62,640 nt of DNA, taken from positions 1 to 62,640 of the forward strand of contig JAJFFU010000088.1 in NCBI GenBank assembly GCA_021776465.1, read 5' to 3'. A program made the position numbers and the translations under genes. This document shows, in pieces, positions 20,848 through 35,049 of this stretch. Every line of letters starts with the position of its first letter. Position 1 is the first letter of the stretch. The stretch comes from Parvularculaceae bacterium. Lineage in GTDB: Bacteria > Pseudomonadota > Alphaproteobacteria > Caulobacterales > Parvularculaceae. The notes below the pieces were generated by a model. It was given only the letters and a program-made list of their open reading frames with translations. It was not told the origin of the DNA and ran no database searches.

Positions 20848-21300
20848 CGGGTCTCCTGCAGCCTAAAAATCTCATCACGCGCAGTAACTTGCGCCATCAA
20901 TGCGGTTTCGCGCCAATGGCAAATGCCAATGACGCAAGCAAGCGGCGCTCTCACTTCGCGGAACGCCGCTCAAAAAAACTAACTATCCTCGGCTAAAACT
21001 GGCTGCGTTTCAGGTTTGATCGAATTCGACCAGACTGACTGCCAACCTTTCAGCGGCGCACTCTCTAACGTTGGCCCAATCGGCGGTCAATAGCAGAACC
21101 GGCTGAACGCCTAGTTTTTTTAAGGCTTTTTTATGGGTTCGCGTTAGCGCAGCGCGCCTGCGCATCGCATAGACCGGTTTTGAGCGGTTTCATTGTGATC
21201 GATGGGACGAAAAACCAGCATAATTACAAACTATTAGCGTCGGTTCTTCGCTAGTTCTCCAGTCGGTTCTGCAAACGTATAAGGGGCCATCAAATCCCTG
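20848..21300 (-). other. Upstream region of the str operon (no gene)
   Basis: This is a 517-base gap between rpoC and rpsL if the rpoC terminator is included. I see no convincing coding region in either strand. It holds a promoter candidate at 21062-21090. A stem of AGCGGCG with CGCCGCT (20941-20970) would lie in the rpsL leader. T-rich blocks (around 21115-21132) are more AT-rich than the surroundings, as often near strong promoters. No riboswitch class is recognisable. Confidence 0.5.
21062..21090 (-). promoter_or_regulatory. Promoter candidate for the str operon
   Basis: On the minus strand TTGACC (21090-21085), a 17-base spacer and TAGAGA (21067-21062) lie about 215 bases upstream of rpsL. 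The -35 is good and the -10 is weak, so this is only a candidate. Confidence 0.35.
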
Positions 21301-21336
21301 AAATGAAAATGGCCAGCCCGGCATTTCGGCTGGCCA
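21301..21336 (-). terminator. Intrinsic terminator after rpoC
   Basis: A 9-bp stem (TGGCCAGCC 21310-21318 with GGCTGGCCA 21328-21336) is followed on the minus strand by TTTTCATTT. It begins about 28 bases past the rpoC stop and fits an end to the rplJL-rpoBC transcript. Confidence 0.7.
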
Positions 21337-21364
21337 AAATCTATACTTTCCGTTGGGCCGCCGA

Positions 21365-24300
21365 TTACTCCGCGGCTGATACCTGCTCCGGCGCGGATTC
21401 GACAGGTTCGACCGGTTCTTCAGCCGGCGGCAATGCTTCAGCAATGCGCCGGTCGCGTTCGGCGATCAAAGCGGCGTCGCGCTCTTCTGCTTCGACCTGG
21501 CGACGGCTCATGGCGCCACCCGTGCCCGCCGGAATCAACCGGCCCACAATGACGTTTTCCTTCAGGCCCTCGAGCTCATCGACTTTGCCGTTGACGGCTG
21601 CGTCGGTGAGAACGCGCGTCGTTTCCTGGAAAGACGCCGCGTAAATAAACGACCGCGTCTGCAGGCTTGCCTTGGTGATACCGAGCAGAACGGGCTTGGC
21701 TTTTGCCGGTCTTTTGCCGTCATTTTCGAGCTTCTCGTTCATTTCTTCGAATTCGAGCTTGTCGACTTGTTCCTCTTTCAGGAACAGCGATTCGCCTGGG
21801 TCCGTGACTTCGACTTTCTGCAGCATCTGGCGAACGATCACCTCAATGTGCTTGTCGTTGATCGGCACGCCCTGCAATCGGTACACTTCCTGGATCTCAT
21901 CGATCAGGAAGTTGGCGAGCGCTTCGATCCCCATAATCTGCAGGATATCGTGCGGCGCCGGATTGCCGTCCATGAGGTATTCGCCTTTGGCGATGAAATC
22001 CCCGTCCTGCACGGCAATGTGCTTGCCTTTCGGAACGAGATAATCCGACGGCTCAACGCTCTCATCCGTCGGAATAATCTTGATCCGGCGTTTGTTTTTG
22101 TAATCGCGGCCAAATTCAACCTTGCCATCGACGTCGGCGATGATCGCGTGATCCTTCGGCCGACGCGCTTCGAAGAGTTCAGCAACACGCGGCAGACCGC
22201 CGGTGATGTCGCGGGTTTTGGCGCCCTCTGTCGGGATCCGCGAAAGCGCATCACCCGGCGCAATGTGCTCGCCGTCTTCCTGGCTGAGAACAGCGCCCAC
22301 CGGCAGGACGTAACGAGCTTCGCCACCTGTCGCCAAGGTCATCGGCTCGCCATCTTCGCCTAAGACGACCATGGCCGGCCGCATGTCTGCAGCGCGCGGA
22401 TTGGCGCGCCAGTCGGTGACAACGCGGCTGGCGATACCAGTCGCTTCGTCAGCGACGACCTGCATGGAGAAGCCTTCTTGCAGGTCCTCAAATTTAACCT
22501 TGCCTTCGACTTCAGTGAGGATCGGAATGGTGTACGGATCCCAGTCTGCGAGACGTTGGCCGCGCGTAACCTCGTCGCCATCGTCAACGCGGAGCTTGGC
22601 GCCATATGAGACTTTGTACGACGCGTGCTCTTTGCCATCCGCCGCGATGATTTTGACGAGCGTGTTGCGGCCCATCACCATCAAATCGCCAGATGAGTTT
22701 TTCTGAACCTGCCGGCCTTCTAGCTTGACCACACCTTCGTGGCTCGCCTCAACGAACGACGTATCGCCAACTTGCGCGGTCCCGCCAACGTGGAATGTCC
22801 GCATGGTAAGCTGTGTGCCCGGCTCGCCGATCGACTGCGCCGCAATGACGCCGACCGCTTCGCCAATATTAACGTGCGTACCGCGGGCAAGGTCACGCCC
22901 GTAGCATTTACCGCAAATTCCAACGGGCGCCTCGCAAGTCAGGACCGAACGGACTTTAACAGTCTGAACGCCTGTGCCCTCGATATCTTCCGATTGCGCT
23001 TCATCCGTTTCATCGCCGGCCCTGCCGACAACATCACCGGTTTCCGGATGAACGACATCTTCGAGAAGCGTTCGACCGAGAATGCGCTGCGAAAGCGGCA
23101 GAATGATTTCACCGCTCTGGACAACCGCTTCCAGCGTGATGCCGTTTTCCGTGCCACAGTCGACTTGGCGAATAATGCAGTCTTGCGCAACGTCAACAAG
23201 GCGGCGCGTGAGGTAGCCCGAGTTCGCCGTCTTCAACGCCGTATCTGCAAGACCCTTCCGGGCCCCGTGGGTGGAGTTGAAGTATTCCAGAACCGTCAGC
23301 CCTTCCTTGAAGTTCGAGGTGATCGGCGTTTCAATGATTTCGCCGGACGGCTTCGCCATCAGGCCGCGCATGGCGCCGAGTTGGCGCATCTGTGTTGGCG
23401 AGCCACGGGCGCCCGAATGCGACATCATGTAGATCGAATTCGGTTCTAGCTGGCGATTGTTATCCGGATCGAATTTGGTTTCGGAAATCTCCGACATCAT
23501 CTCATCAGCAATACGGTCCGTGCATTTCGCCCAGGCATCGATGACTTTGTTGTATTTCTCGCCGCGTGTGATGAGACCTTCAGCGTATTGTTGTTCGAAT
23601 TCGGAAACTTGCGCACGCGTTTCCTCGACCATCGCCTTCTTGGCCTGCGGAATAACGACGTCGTCCTTGCCGAACGAGATCCCCGCTTTGCAGGCTTCCT
23701 TGAAACCAAGGTCCATAATGTGGTCGGCGAAGATAACCGTCTTCTTCTGACCGCAATGGCGATAGACGATATCGATAAGTCCCTGGACCGTTTTCTTTGT
23801 CAAAAGTTGATTGACGACCCGGAATGGCACGCTGCCGTCCTTCGGCAAGACTTGCGCGACCTTCATTCGGCCCGGTGTCGTCTCGACGATCTCGCGGATC
23901 GGATCACCATTGAGGTCAACCGATTCCCAGCGCGCCTTGATCTTGGTGTGCAAGGTCACGACGCCGGCATTGAGCGCGTGCTCAATTTCATCAAGAGAAA
24001 CGAAGGTTTTGCCCTCGCCCGGCTCGCCCTCTTTCAACATCGTTATGTAGTATAGGCCAAGTACGATATCCTGCGACGGCACAATAATCGGCTTGCCGTT
24101 TGCGGGGCTCAGAATGTTGTTGGTCGACATCATGAGAACACGCGCTTCAAGCTGCGCCTCAAGCGACAATGGGACGTGGACGGCCATCTGGTCGCCGTCG
24201 AAGTCCGCATTAAAGGCCGTGCAAACCAGCGGGTGAAGCTGGATCGCTTTGCCTTCGATTAGTTTTGGTTCGAATGCCTGAATGCCAAGACGGTGCAGCG

Positions 24301-25588
24301 TCGGCGCCCGGTTTAGCATGACCGGGTGTTCGCGAATAACCTCGTCAAGAATATCCCAAACCTCGGGACGCTCTTTTTCAACGAGTTTCTTCGCTTGTTT
24401 AACGGTCGCAGACAGACCTTTCGCGTCGAGACGCGAATAGATGAATGGCTTGAACAGCTCCAGCGCCATCTTCTTCGGCAAGCCACATTCGTGGAGTTTG
24501 AGTTCCGGGCCAACAACGATGACTGAACGACCGGAATAGTCGACGCGCTTGCCGAGAAGGTTCTGACGGAAGCGACCTTGCTTACCTTTCAGCATATCGG
24601 AAAGCGACTTCAACGGGCGCTTGTTTGTGCCCGTGATGACGCGGCCGCGACGGCCATTGTCAAACAACGCATCGACAGATTCTTGCAGCATCCGTTTTTC
24701 GTTGCGGACGATAATGTCCGGCGCACGCAACTCGATAAGGCGCTTCAAACGATTGTTGCGGTTGATGACCCGGCGATAAAGATCGTTGAGATCCGACGTC
24801 GCAAAGCGGCCGCCATCCAGCGGCACCAGCGGGCGCAGTTCCGGCGGAATGACCGGGATCACCGTCATGATCATCCATTCCGGACGGTTGCCGGACTCGA
24901 TGAATGCCGTGATGAGCTTCAGCCGCTTGGCGTATTTTTTGGATTTAAGTTCGCTCGTTGATTCGGCGATCTCAACGCGCAGTTTTTCCACTTCGCCTTC
25001 GAGGTCGATATTCGTCAGAATTTCGCGCATCGCTTCGGCGCCGATACCGGCGGTGAAGCTGTCTTCGCCATATTCTTCCTGTGCCTGAAGATATTCTTCT
25101 TCAGTCAGCATCTGGTTCGGCGTTAACGCAGTAAGCCCCGGCTCAATGACGATATATTGTTCGAAATAGAGAACCCGCTCGACGTCTTTCAACGTCATGT
25201 CGAGCATCAGCGAGATCCGCGACGGTAGTGATTTCAAGAACCAGATATGCGCAACCGGCGCGGCCAGTTCGATATGGCCCATGCGGTCGCGTCGGACTTT
25301 TGTCAGCGTGACTTCAACGCCGCACTTCTCGCAGGTGATGCCCTTGTACTTCATGCGTTTGTATTTGCCGCACAGACATTCGTAGTCTTTTACCGGACCA
25401 AAAATCCGCGCGCAGAAGAGACCGTCGCGTTCCGGTTTGAACGTACGATAGTTAATCGTTTCCGGTTTTTTGATCTCACCAAAGGACCAGGAGAGGATTT
25501 TCTCCGGGCTCGATAATGAAATACGGATCTGATTGAACGTCTGCGCAGGCGCAGAGGGATTAAATACGTTCAAAAGTTCCTGGGACAT
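21365..25588 (-). CDS. rpoC: DNA-directed RNA polymerase beta' subunit
   Basis: The 1407-residue product has the N-terminal zinc-binding cysteines C71, C73, C86 and C89 and the universal catalytic motif [12 protein letters not shown] that holds the active-site magnesium. A second cysteine cluster ([15 protein letters not shown]) lies in the C-terminal half, and the trigger loop region is conserved. It follows rpoB by 77 bases. It has the usual length for alphaproteobacteria and no interruption. Confidence 0.99.
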   Translation of the reverse strand: MSQELLNVFNPSAPAQTFNQIRISLSSPEKILSWSFGEIKKPETINYRTFKPERDGLFCARIFGPVKDYECLCGKYKRMKYKGITCEKCGVEVTLTKVRRDRMGHIELAAPVAHIWFLKSLPSRISLMLDMTLKDVERVLYFEQYIVIEPGLTALTPNQMLTEEEYLQAQEEYGEDSFTAGIGAEAMREILTNIDLEGEVEKLRVEIAESTSELKSKKYAKRLKLITAFIESGNRPEWMIMTVIPVIPPELRPLVPLDGGRFATSDLNDLYRRVINRNNRLKRLIELRAPDIIVRNEKRMLQESVDALFDNGRRGRVITGTNKRPLKSLSDMLKGKQGRFRQNLLGKRVDYSGRSVIVVGPELKLHECGLPKKMALELFKPFIYSRLDAKGLSATVKQAKKLVEKERPEVWDILDEVIREHPVMLNRAPTLHRLGIQAFEPKLIEGKAIQLHPLVCTAFNADFDGDQMAVHVPLSLEAQLEARVLMMSTNNILSPANGKPIIVPSQDIVLGLYYITMLKEGEPGEGKTFVSLDEIEHALNAGVVTLHTKIKARWESVDLNGDPIREIVETTPGRMKVAQVLPKDGSVPFRVVNQLLTKKTVQGLIDIVYRHCGQKKTVIFADHIMDLGFKEACKAGISFGKDDVVIPQAKKAMVEETRAQVSEFEQQYAEGLITRGEKYNKVIDAWAKCTDRIADEMMSEISETKFDPDNNRQLEPNSIYMMSHSGARGSPTQMRQLGAMRGLMAKPSGEIIETPITSNFKEGLTVLEYFNSTHGARKGLADTALKTANSGYLTRRLVDVAQDCIIRQVDCGTENGITLEAVVQSGEIILPLSQRILGRTLLEDVVHPETGDVVGRAGDETDEAQSEDIEGTGVQTVKVRSVLTCEAPVGICGKCYGRDLARGTHVNIGEAVGVIAAQSIGEPGTQLTMRTFHVGGTAQVGDTSFVEASHEGVVKLEGRQVQKNSSGDLMVMGRNTLVKIIAADGKEHASYKVSYGAKLRVDDGDEVTRGQRLADWDPYTIPILTEVEGKVKFEDLQEGFSMQVVADEATGIASRVVTDWRANPRAADMRPAMVVLGEDGEPMTLATGGEARYVLPVGAVLSQEDGEHIAPGDALSRIPTEGAKTRDITGGLPRVAELFEARRPKDHAIIADVDGKVEFGRDYKNKRRIKIIPTDESVEPSDYLVPKGKHIAVQDGDFIAKGEYLMDGNPAPHDILQIMGIEALANFLIDEIQEVYRLQGVPINDKHIEVIVRQMLQKVEVTDPGESLFLKEEQVDKLEFEEMNEKLENDGKRPAKAKPVLLGITKASLQTRSFIYAASFQETTRVLTDAAVNGKVDELEGLKENVIVGRLIPAGTGGAMSRRQVEAEERDAALIAERDRRIAEALPPAEEPVEPVESAPEQVSAAE

Positions 25589-25665
25589 ATGTGCCTCTCA
25601 ATTCGGTCGCGGATGATCAGGCCGCGGATAATCAAAACTCTTCGACGAACGGGAACGCCTGCGCG

Positions 25666-29745
<4,080 letters not shown>

Positions 29746-30068
29746 CTTTATCCTCACGAACGCCAATATTCCCGTAGCAGGGAACCATATTTCAAATTGC
29801 GCGCCCCGATGCCGGCCCTATCAAACTCTTCATGGGCTGATCACTGAACACGCGCGCAAAAAACCACGCCGCAGCCGAACGATCATTCGGCCGCGATACG
29901 CGGAAGAACTATATTTTTATCTCAATTAACCGAAGCACGTCGCCGCAAAGCCTTAAGCCGCCGGCGGAAACCCGTCGGCGGTGTAGAGGGTTTATTAAGC
30001 ACGCTTGCGCAGGCCCGCAACCCTTTCGGGAAAAAAATGCGAGCCTGCGATAATTTGGCGTACCGGTC
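29746..30068 (-). other. rplL-rpoB intergenic region with two hairpins
   Basis: In this gap of over 300 bases I see no gene. The minus-strand transcript can form two long stems: GCAGGCTCGC with GCGGGCCTGC (30039-30048 and 30009-30018, one G-U), then CCGCCGACGG with CCGCCGGCGG (29972-29981 and 29958-29967, one G-U). Neither is followed by a clean U-run. In E. coli this same gap holds a partial attenuator and an RNase III site that lower rpoBC expression relative to rplL, so a similar role is likely here. Confidence 0.5.
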
Positions 30069-30443
30069 CTATTTGAGTTCGACTTTCGCGCCGGCTTCTT
30101 CGAGTTTCTTCATGATTTCCTCGGCTTCGGCCTTCGGCGCAGCTTCTTTCACTGCTTTGCCGCCAGCTTCGACGAGGTCTTTGGCTTCTTTCAAGCCCAA
30201 GCCCGTAATGGCGCGGACTTCCTTGATCACATTGATCTTTTTGTCGCCGGCCGAGACCAAAATCACGTCGAATTCGGTTTTTTCTTCAGCCGCGTCGCCG
30301 CCTGCCCCTGGGGCCGCCGCAATAGCAACAGCGCCAGCTGCCGGTTCGATGCCGTATTCGTCTTTGAGAATAGTCTTGAGCTCAGCCGCTTCAAGAAGCG
30401 TCAAGCCAACAAGCTCTTCAGCCATTTTTTTAAGATCAGCCAT
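30069..30443 (-). CDS. rplL: 50S ribosomal protein L7/L12
   Basis: The start is ATG 30443 ([22 protein letters not shown]), giving 124 residues. It has the N-terminal dimer domain, an Ala/Gly-rich hinge ([15 protein letters not shown]) and the C-terminal domain with [20 protein letters not shown], which recruits translational GTPases. It forms the stalk with L10. It lies 36 bases after rplJ. Confidence 0.98.
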   Translation of the reverse strand: MADLKKMAEELVGLTLLEAAELKTILKDEYGIEPAAGAVAIAAAPGAGGDAAEEKTEFDVILVSAGDKKINVIKEVRAITGLGLKEAKDLVEAGGKAVKEAAPKAEAEEIMKKLEEAGAKVELK

Positions 30444-30479
30444 TGATTTCAATCCTGTAGGTTAGATCTGGGACGGGTT

Positions 30480-30992
30480 TTACGCCGCTTCCCGGGTTTC
30501 AAGCGTTTCAATAATTCCGGCGATATTGGCCGCAGGCGCGCCAATGGCGCTCGCGATATCCATGGCCGGGGACATGATGGTTTGGACGATAGACGCCAGA
30601 AGTTCCTCGCGAGACGGCATGGACGCAAGCACGTCCACCGCTTTTTCGTCGAGGATTTCCTCACCCATCGCACCGCCGAGGATCACGAGCTTTTCGTTGT
30701 CCTTGGCGAATTTCTTGACGGCTTTCGCCGCCGCGACAGGGTCTTCAGAAAACGCAATCGCGGTCGGACCTTCGAAAAGATGTGAAATCTTCTCGGATGG
30801 CTTTCCCGTGACGGCGATCTTGGCCAGCCGGTTCTTGATCACCTTCATTGAGGCGCCGGCGCTGCGGAGTTCGCCGCGCAAGGCTTCAAATTCGGAAACC
30901 GACAGGCCGGCATTGGCGACGACGACGACGGTGTTCGCATCGAACACGCCGCCGATCCATTCGACCACGTCTGCCTTTTGGGCTCTGTCCAT
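30480..30992 (-). CDS. rplJ: 50S ribosomal protein L10
   Basis: The 170-residue product starts [17 protein letters not shown] and contains [29 protein letters not shown], typical of L10, the base of the L7/L12 stalk. L10 with L12 usually represses its own mRNA through a leader structure, and about 120 bases of structured leader lie upstream. rplK and rplA, often just upstream in other genomes, are absent. Confidence 0.98.
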   Translation of the reverse strand: MDRAQKADVVEWIGGVFDANTVVVVANAGLSVSEFEALRGELRSAGASMKVIKNRLAKIAVTGKPSEKISHLFEGPTAIAFSEDPVAAAKAVKKFAKDNEKLVILGGAMGEEILDEKAVDVLASMPSREELLASIVQTIMSPAMDIASAIGAPAANIAGIIETLETREAA

Positions 30993-31089
30993 AGGACGTT
31001 TCCCTTCGGTTTTTGCATGAGCGGACCATCCGACCCATGCGGTTTCGGTCGATCGCGGGATTGTTCAGAAACCAAAAAGGCTCCCGCAC
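30993..31089 (-). ncRNA. Possible L10-type autoregulatory leader of rplJ
   Basis: The transcript before rplJ can form a stem of GCGGGA with TCCCGC (about 31083-31088 and 31057-31062) enclosing a T-rich loop (CTTTTTGG). Further pairing with GACCGAAACC and GGGTCGG may occur. L10(L12)4 binding leaders are known at this place in many bacteria, but I could not confirm the kink-turn of the described family. Confidence 0.35.
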
Positions 31090-31119
31090 ATACCGCGAAA
31101 GCCTGCCCCAGAAGGTCAA
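31090..31119 (-). promoter_or_regulatory. Promoter candidate for rplJL-rpoBC
   Basis: On the minus strand TTGACC (31119-31114) is followed after 18 bases by CGGTAT (31095-31090). The -35 is strong and the -10 weak. It would place the start of the rplJ leader about 90 bases before the gene. Confidence 0.3.
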
Positions 31120-31286
31120 CGGATACGCCCGGCCAGGTGGCTCGGCTGATCCTTTTCCTCCCGTCTATGCAGGATATTAAGAGAGGAACCCCCTCGCCTG
31201 CAGTCTTGGACAGGTGTCGACGCCCGAGCAAAGCCGGCCGACGACGAAGCCGGTCTTCTAGCGGGAAAATCCCGCAATGCAAGCCC

Positions 31287-32246
31287 CTATTCGGTCGGCG
31301 CCCCGTCAAGCGGGATCGCGTCGATCAACTGAATAATGGCGTCAGACTGCGCGTGGTGCAGCGCATGGCCCGTTTCTGGAAACAAGGTCAGCGCCGCGCC
31401 ATCGATCTCATTGATGAGGGTTTTTGCGTGAATGTCCGGGCTCACAGCATCATCCGCCTCACCGGTTGCAATGAACACCGGCAATCTAAGCTCGGCGTAA
31501 CGGTGTTGCTGGGAGCGAATTTCGTCCTTTAAGTGAACAATATCGGTCGCATTGGCTTTGAAATCACCGGCGCGGAACAGCAGCGATACGCCGGCTTGCT
31601 CATAGTAATTCACCGGCATTACATTCGGCGCAAAAGACGCTTCAACGATACCCTCAGCCGCAACAGATCCGTAAGCGGGGATAATCAGCCGCCGAAAGAA
31701 GAAGCCGAGTACAGGCATCGTCGCGGCTCGATTGTACCAGACAACACCGCCGGGCCATTCGTGACTGACAGGCGCAAGAACAACCAGTCCAGACATCTCA
31801 TCTTGATATTCCAACGCGTATCTTAGCGCCACAGAGCCGCCAAAACTTTGACCAACGACAACCGGACGCTTGACCCCCAGCGCATCGACAGCGCCTTTGA
31901 TCAGGGCGGCCTGTCGCTCGAGCTGATAGCCGCCATCGTCCGGTCGGTCGGAATATCCCCGCCCCGGCCGGTCAACCATGATGACAAAGCGATCCTTCGA
32001 AAGTTCATCGCCGAGCGCAATCTTCATATCGCGCAAATTGACCGACGCCCCATGGATCAGGACGACCGGCGGCTTGACGCTATCGCGCGGCCCCGCCGTC
32101 ACGACATGTACCGCGACGCCGTCGAGGTCGATCCGTTCGCCGATCAGCGGCGCATTTTTTTCGGCATTCATGCTGGCGCAACCAGACACGCCGGCAAGCA
32201 TCAAGATCAACGCCGCGAATGCTAGAAACAGGAACATACGGGCCAT
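31287..32246 (-). CDS. Alpha/beta hydrolase lipoprotein
   Basis: The 319-residue product begins with a signal peptide ending in the lipobox VSGC, so Cys23 is probably lipidated and the protein anchored in the envelope. The hydrolase fold shows the oxyanion HGASVN (65-70), nucleophile elbow GQSFGG (Ser134), an acid at Asp265/266 and His294, a complete triad. This family includes esterases, lipases and C-C bond hydrolases, and the substrate is not known. The gene lies 6 bases downstream of tpiA in the same direction, so it is probably co-transcribed, but no functional link is evident. Confidence 0.85.
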   Translation of the reverse strand: MARMFLFLAFAALILMLAGVSGCASMNAEKNAPLIGERIDLDGVAVHVVTAGPRDSVKPPVVLIHGASVNLRDMKIALGDELSKDRFVIMVDRPGRGYSDRPDDGGYQLERQAALIKGAVDALGVKRPVVVGQSFGGSVALRYALEYQDEMSGLVVLAPVSHEWPGGVVWYNRAATMPVLGFFFRRLIIPAYGSVAAEGIVEASFAPNVMPVNYYEQAGVSLLFRAGDFKANATDIVHLKDEIRSQQHRYAELRLPVFIATGEADDAVSPDIHAKTLINEIDGAALTLFPETGHALHHAQSDAIIQLIDAIPLDGAPTE

Positions 32247-32252
32247 AGCAGG

Positions 32253-32981
32253 TTAAACGTTCCCCGGCGCTGCCGAGATAATTCCAAAAAGATCGTTCGC
32301 CTTAAGGCTGGCGCCGCCGACAAGGGCGCCATTGACGTTTTTGACAGCGAGGATTTCCTGAGCATTTCCCGGCTTCACGGATCCACCGTAAAGAATGCGG
32401 ATATCCTGGCGGGTCTTGCCGCGAATAAAATCATGCATTTCGGCGATATCGCTGATCGTCGGCGTCAATCCTGTGCCAATCGCCCAGACAGGTTCATAGG
32501 CAATGACGATCTCATCGTTGGTTTGCGGCAGCGAACCGTCAAGCTGGCCACCGACAATGTCGAGCGCCTTACCCGCCTCGCGCTCTTCTTTCGTTTCGCC
32601 GACACAAACGATTGGCGCCATTCCCGCCGCCAACACGGCCTCGGCCTTTGCCTTGACGAGAGCGTCGCTCTCGCCATGGTCGGCGCGCCGTTCGGAATGG
32701 CCGACGATGACATAAGCAGCGCCAGCATCGGCCAGCATCGCGGCGCTGATGTCGCCTGTATGCGCGCCTGAGTCTTCCGGGTGACAGTCCTGACCGCCAA
32801 TCATGACGCCTTCATCGGAATAAGAAGCCGCGAAAGACGCCACAAGCGTCGCTGGCGGGCAGACCAATATATCGAGGCCCTCAGGCGTCGAGCCTGAAAA
32901 CATATCAATCAGGTTCTGTAACTCGCCCTGCGACGCGGCAAGGCCGTTCATCTTCCAGTTGCCGGCGATCATCATTTTCAT
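32253..32981 (-). CDS. tpiA: Triosephosphate isomerase
   Basis: The 242-residue enzyme interconverts dihydroxyacetone phosphate and glyceraldehyde 3-phosphate in glycolysis and gluconeogenesis. It shows GNWKMNG (catalytic Lys10), VGHSERR (His95) and [11 protein letters not shown] (catalytic Glu163), and near the C-terminus [10 protein letters not shown] and GALVGGASL, which bind phosphate. It is divergent from the ppiD-like gene; many alphaproteobacteria have secG next to tpiA, but it is not seen here. Confidence 0.97.
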   Translation of the reverse strand: MKMMIAGNWKMNGLAASQGELQNLIDMFSGSTPEGLDILVCPPATLVASFAASYSDEGVMIGGQDCHPEDSGAHTGDISAAMLADAGAAYVIVGHSERRADHGESDALVKAKAEAVLAAGMAPIVCVGETKEEREAGKALDIVGGQLDGSLPQTNDEIVIAYEPVWAIGTGLTPTISDIAEMHDFIRGKTRQDIRILYGGSVKPGNAQEILAVKNVNGALVGGASLKANDLFGIISAAPGNV

Positions 32982-33156
32982 AGGCCGTCTCCCTGTCGTG
33001 AAATTGGGTTAAGCGACGGGCGCAGGCCTGTCCAGTTGAGCAAGCCCCGGCGGGCGTCTTGTTTGACGCAACGGCCGGGAATAGGTTACGCGCCAGCGTC
33101 GCTCGGTCTGCATTGCCTGGCCAGTAGCGCTCAGTTTGACCGCAAGAGGTATTTTC

Positions 33157-35049
33157 ATGCTTAAGCAAGTTCGCGGATGGCTCAAAGGCGCCGTCGCATG
33201 GTTTTTTGGCAGCCTGCTCGTTTTGTCCTTTATGTTCTTCGGGGTTCCCGAAGTGCAGCAATTCGCCAGCAATGCAGCCGTCACCGTCGGCGGTGAGAAT
33301 TTTTCGACCCAATATGTCCAGAGCGAATTCAATCGGGCGGTCCAAATTCAAACGATCGAATCCGGCGGCGCGTTTTCACGCGCAGAAGCAATCCAGTCCG
33401 GCCTGCCAAACGAAGTCATCGAGTCCATCACGACGACGGCGGCGCTCAATCAGTTCACTGACAAAATCAGGTTATCAACGCCGCGCTCAATGATCCGTGA
33501 GTATCTGAACGCAAATGATAATCTGAAAAACCCGGTAACAGGCGAGTTTGACCGCTCTGTCCTTTTGCAGATTTTGCAACGCTACAGTATTTCTGTTGAA
33601 GAATTCGAACGGCGTGTTTCCGGAGAATTGCAACGGGCGCAGTTGGTCGATTCCCTCACATTGAAAGCTAACGCGCCTAAGACACTGACCGAATTTTCGT
33701 TGATGCGCGAATCTGAACGGCGCAAAATTTCTTACCTGATCGTGACAGAAGAAATGGCCGGCAAGGCCGCCGAGCCGACGCCAGACGATTTGACGACGTA
33801 CTACGAAGCCAATCCACAGACCTTTACGGCGCCGGAATATCGCACGATTGAATTGCTTGTATTGCGCAATGATGATTTTCGCGACGGCGTAGAAGTTTCC
33901 GAAGAGGACCTTCGCCGTTTATACGAAAACAACAGGGCCCGCCTCTACGAAAAACCGGAAACCCGCACGATCTATCAGATTACGTTCGACAGCGAAGCCG
34001 AAGCGCAGGCCGCGGCCGCCGCACTGAAGCAAGGCAAAACGTTCGAAACCATTGCAATCGAAAACAACCGGACGCTGGAAGGCGTGACGTTCGCCGATGC
34101 GCGTAAAAATGACATCCTCGATCCCGGCGTCGGCGATGCGGCCTTTGCCGAAGGTCTAGAAGAGGGCGCGATCATTGATCCGGTCGAAGGCCTTTTTGGA
34201 TGGACCGTCGTCCAGATCGCCGGCGTCACCGCCCCGGAGCTTGTTACGTTTGAGGACGCGAAAGAGGGAATTGAAGATGACTTTCTGGCGCAGGATACGC
34301 GCCGCGCAATGCTGAACGCGATTGATGAAGTTGAGGAAGTGCGCGACACCGGCGCAAGCCTTGTCGCCGCGGCGGAGGCTGCTGGCCTCGAAGCAATCGA
34401 ACATGGACCTCTTGATCGTTATTCGTTCACGCCGGGCGGCGCGATTTTGGACGGCGTTCCTGGCGAAGCCCTCGCGGAAGCGTTCGCGCTGGAAGAAGAC
34501 CAGCAATCCGAAGCGTTACAGCTCGCCGACCAGGCCGGTTACTTTTTCGTCAGCGTCAAGGAAATCCGAACGCCGGCATTGCGCGCATTCGAAGACGTGC
34601 GTGATGACGTCGAAACTTTGTGGCGCAAGAATGAACGCGAACAGCGCCTCGCAAACACCGTTAACGACATCCGTGCACAGATAGTCGCCGGCGCTGCGCT
34701 CGGTGATGTTGCGAGCCAATTCGATCGGGCGCCAACGACGCTCGTGATCGACAGGCAAATTGAAAACGAGGCCATTTCCGCAGACCTTCGCGAGCGCCTT
34801 TTTTCCGCCGCTCCCAATACACTGGTCACCGGCGCCGCAGCGATTGGCGAAGCGCAAATTATTGCAGAGATTGACACCATCGCAATTTCAACGGCCGCCG
34901 TACCGCCGGAACAAGCGACATTTTACGGCCAATATCTTGGATATCAGCTGGATCAGGAACTGATCGAAGCATTTTTGGCTTCGGTTCAGGGCGACATCGA
35001 AATCAAAATAAATCAAACGCAGCTCGATGCGATCTTCGCCGAGGGCTAA
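33157..35049 (+). CDS. PpiD-like membrane-anchored periplasmic chaperone
   Basis: From ATG 33157 (preceded by AGAGG) the product has 630 residues. An upstream TTG in frame at 33136 is less likely. A single membrane helix (about residues 11-29) anchors it with the bulk in the periplasm. A SurA-like N-terminal chaperone domain is followed by parvulin-like rotamase modules around residues 235-360. PpiD proteins assist secreted proteins leaving the Sec channel. The stop overlaps the trpE start by one base (TAATG), so the two are translationally coupled, an odd pairing of folding factor and amino acid enzyme that I recall from related bacteria. Confidence 0.85.
   Translation: MLKQVRGWLKGAVAWFFGSLLVLSFMFFGVPEVQQFASNAAVTVGGENFSTQYVQSEFNRAVQIQTIESGGAFSRAEAIQSGLPNEVIESITTTAALNQFTDKIRLSTPRSMIREYLNANDNLKNPVTGEFDRSVLLQILQRYSISVEEFERRVSGELQRAQLVDSLTLKANAPKTLTEFSLMRESERRKISYLIVTEEMAGKAAEPTPDDLTTYYEANPQTFTAPEYRTIELLVLRNDDFRDGVEVSEEDLRRLYENNRARLYEKPETRTIYQITFDSEAEAQAAAAALKQGKTFETIAIENNRTLEGVTFADARKNDILDPGVGDAAFAEGLEEGAIIDPVEGLFGWTVVQIAGVTAPELVTFEDAKEGIEDDFLAQDTRRAMLNAIDEVEEVRDTGASLVAAAEAAGLEAIEHGPLDRYSFTPGGAILDGVPGEALAEAFALEEDQQSEALQLADQAGYFFVSVKEIRTPALRAFEDVRDDVETLWRKNEREQRLANTVNDIRAQIVAGAALGDVASQFDRAPTTLVIDRQIENEAISADLRERLFSAAPNTLVTGAAAIGEAQIIAEIDTIAISTAAVPPEQATFYGQYLGYQLDQELIEAFLASVQGDIEIKINQTQLDAIFAEG

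Noticed and set aside
20005-20982. Long open frame opposite rpsG and rpsL (325 codons)
   Set aside because: Covers two certain ribosomal genes on the other strand and has no protein-like motifs.
20848-21300. Possible tRNA or riboswitch in the long gap before rpsL
   Set aside because: No cloverleaf, no T-loop GGTTCGA motif in context and no known riboswitch core could be found by eye.
31261-31275. GCGGGA-AAA-TCCCGC stem after the lipoprotein hydrolase
   Set aside because: No U-run on either strand, so not called a terminator.
33136-33156. TTG start extending the PpiD-like protein by seven residues
   Set aside because: The AGAGG ribosome site is inside this extension and correctly spaced for ATG 33157.
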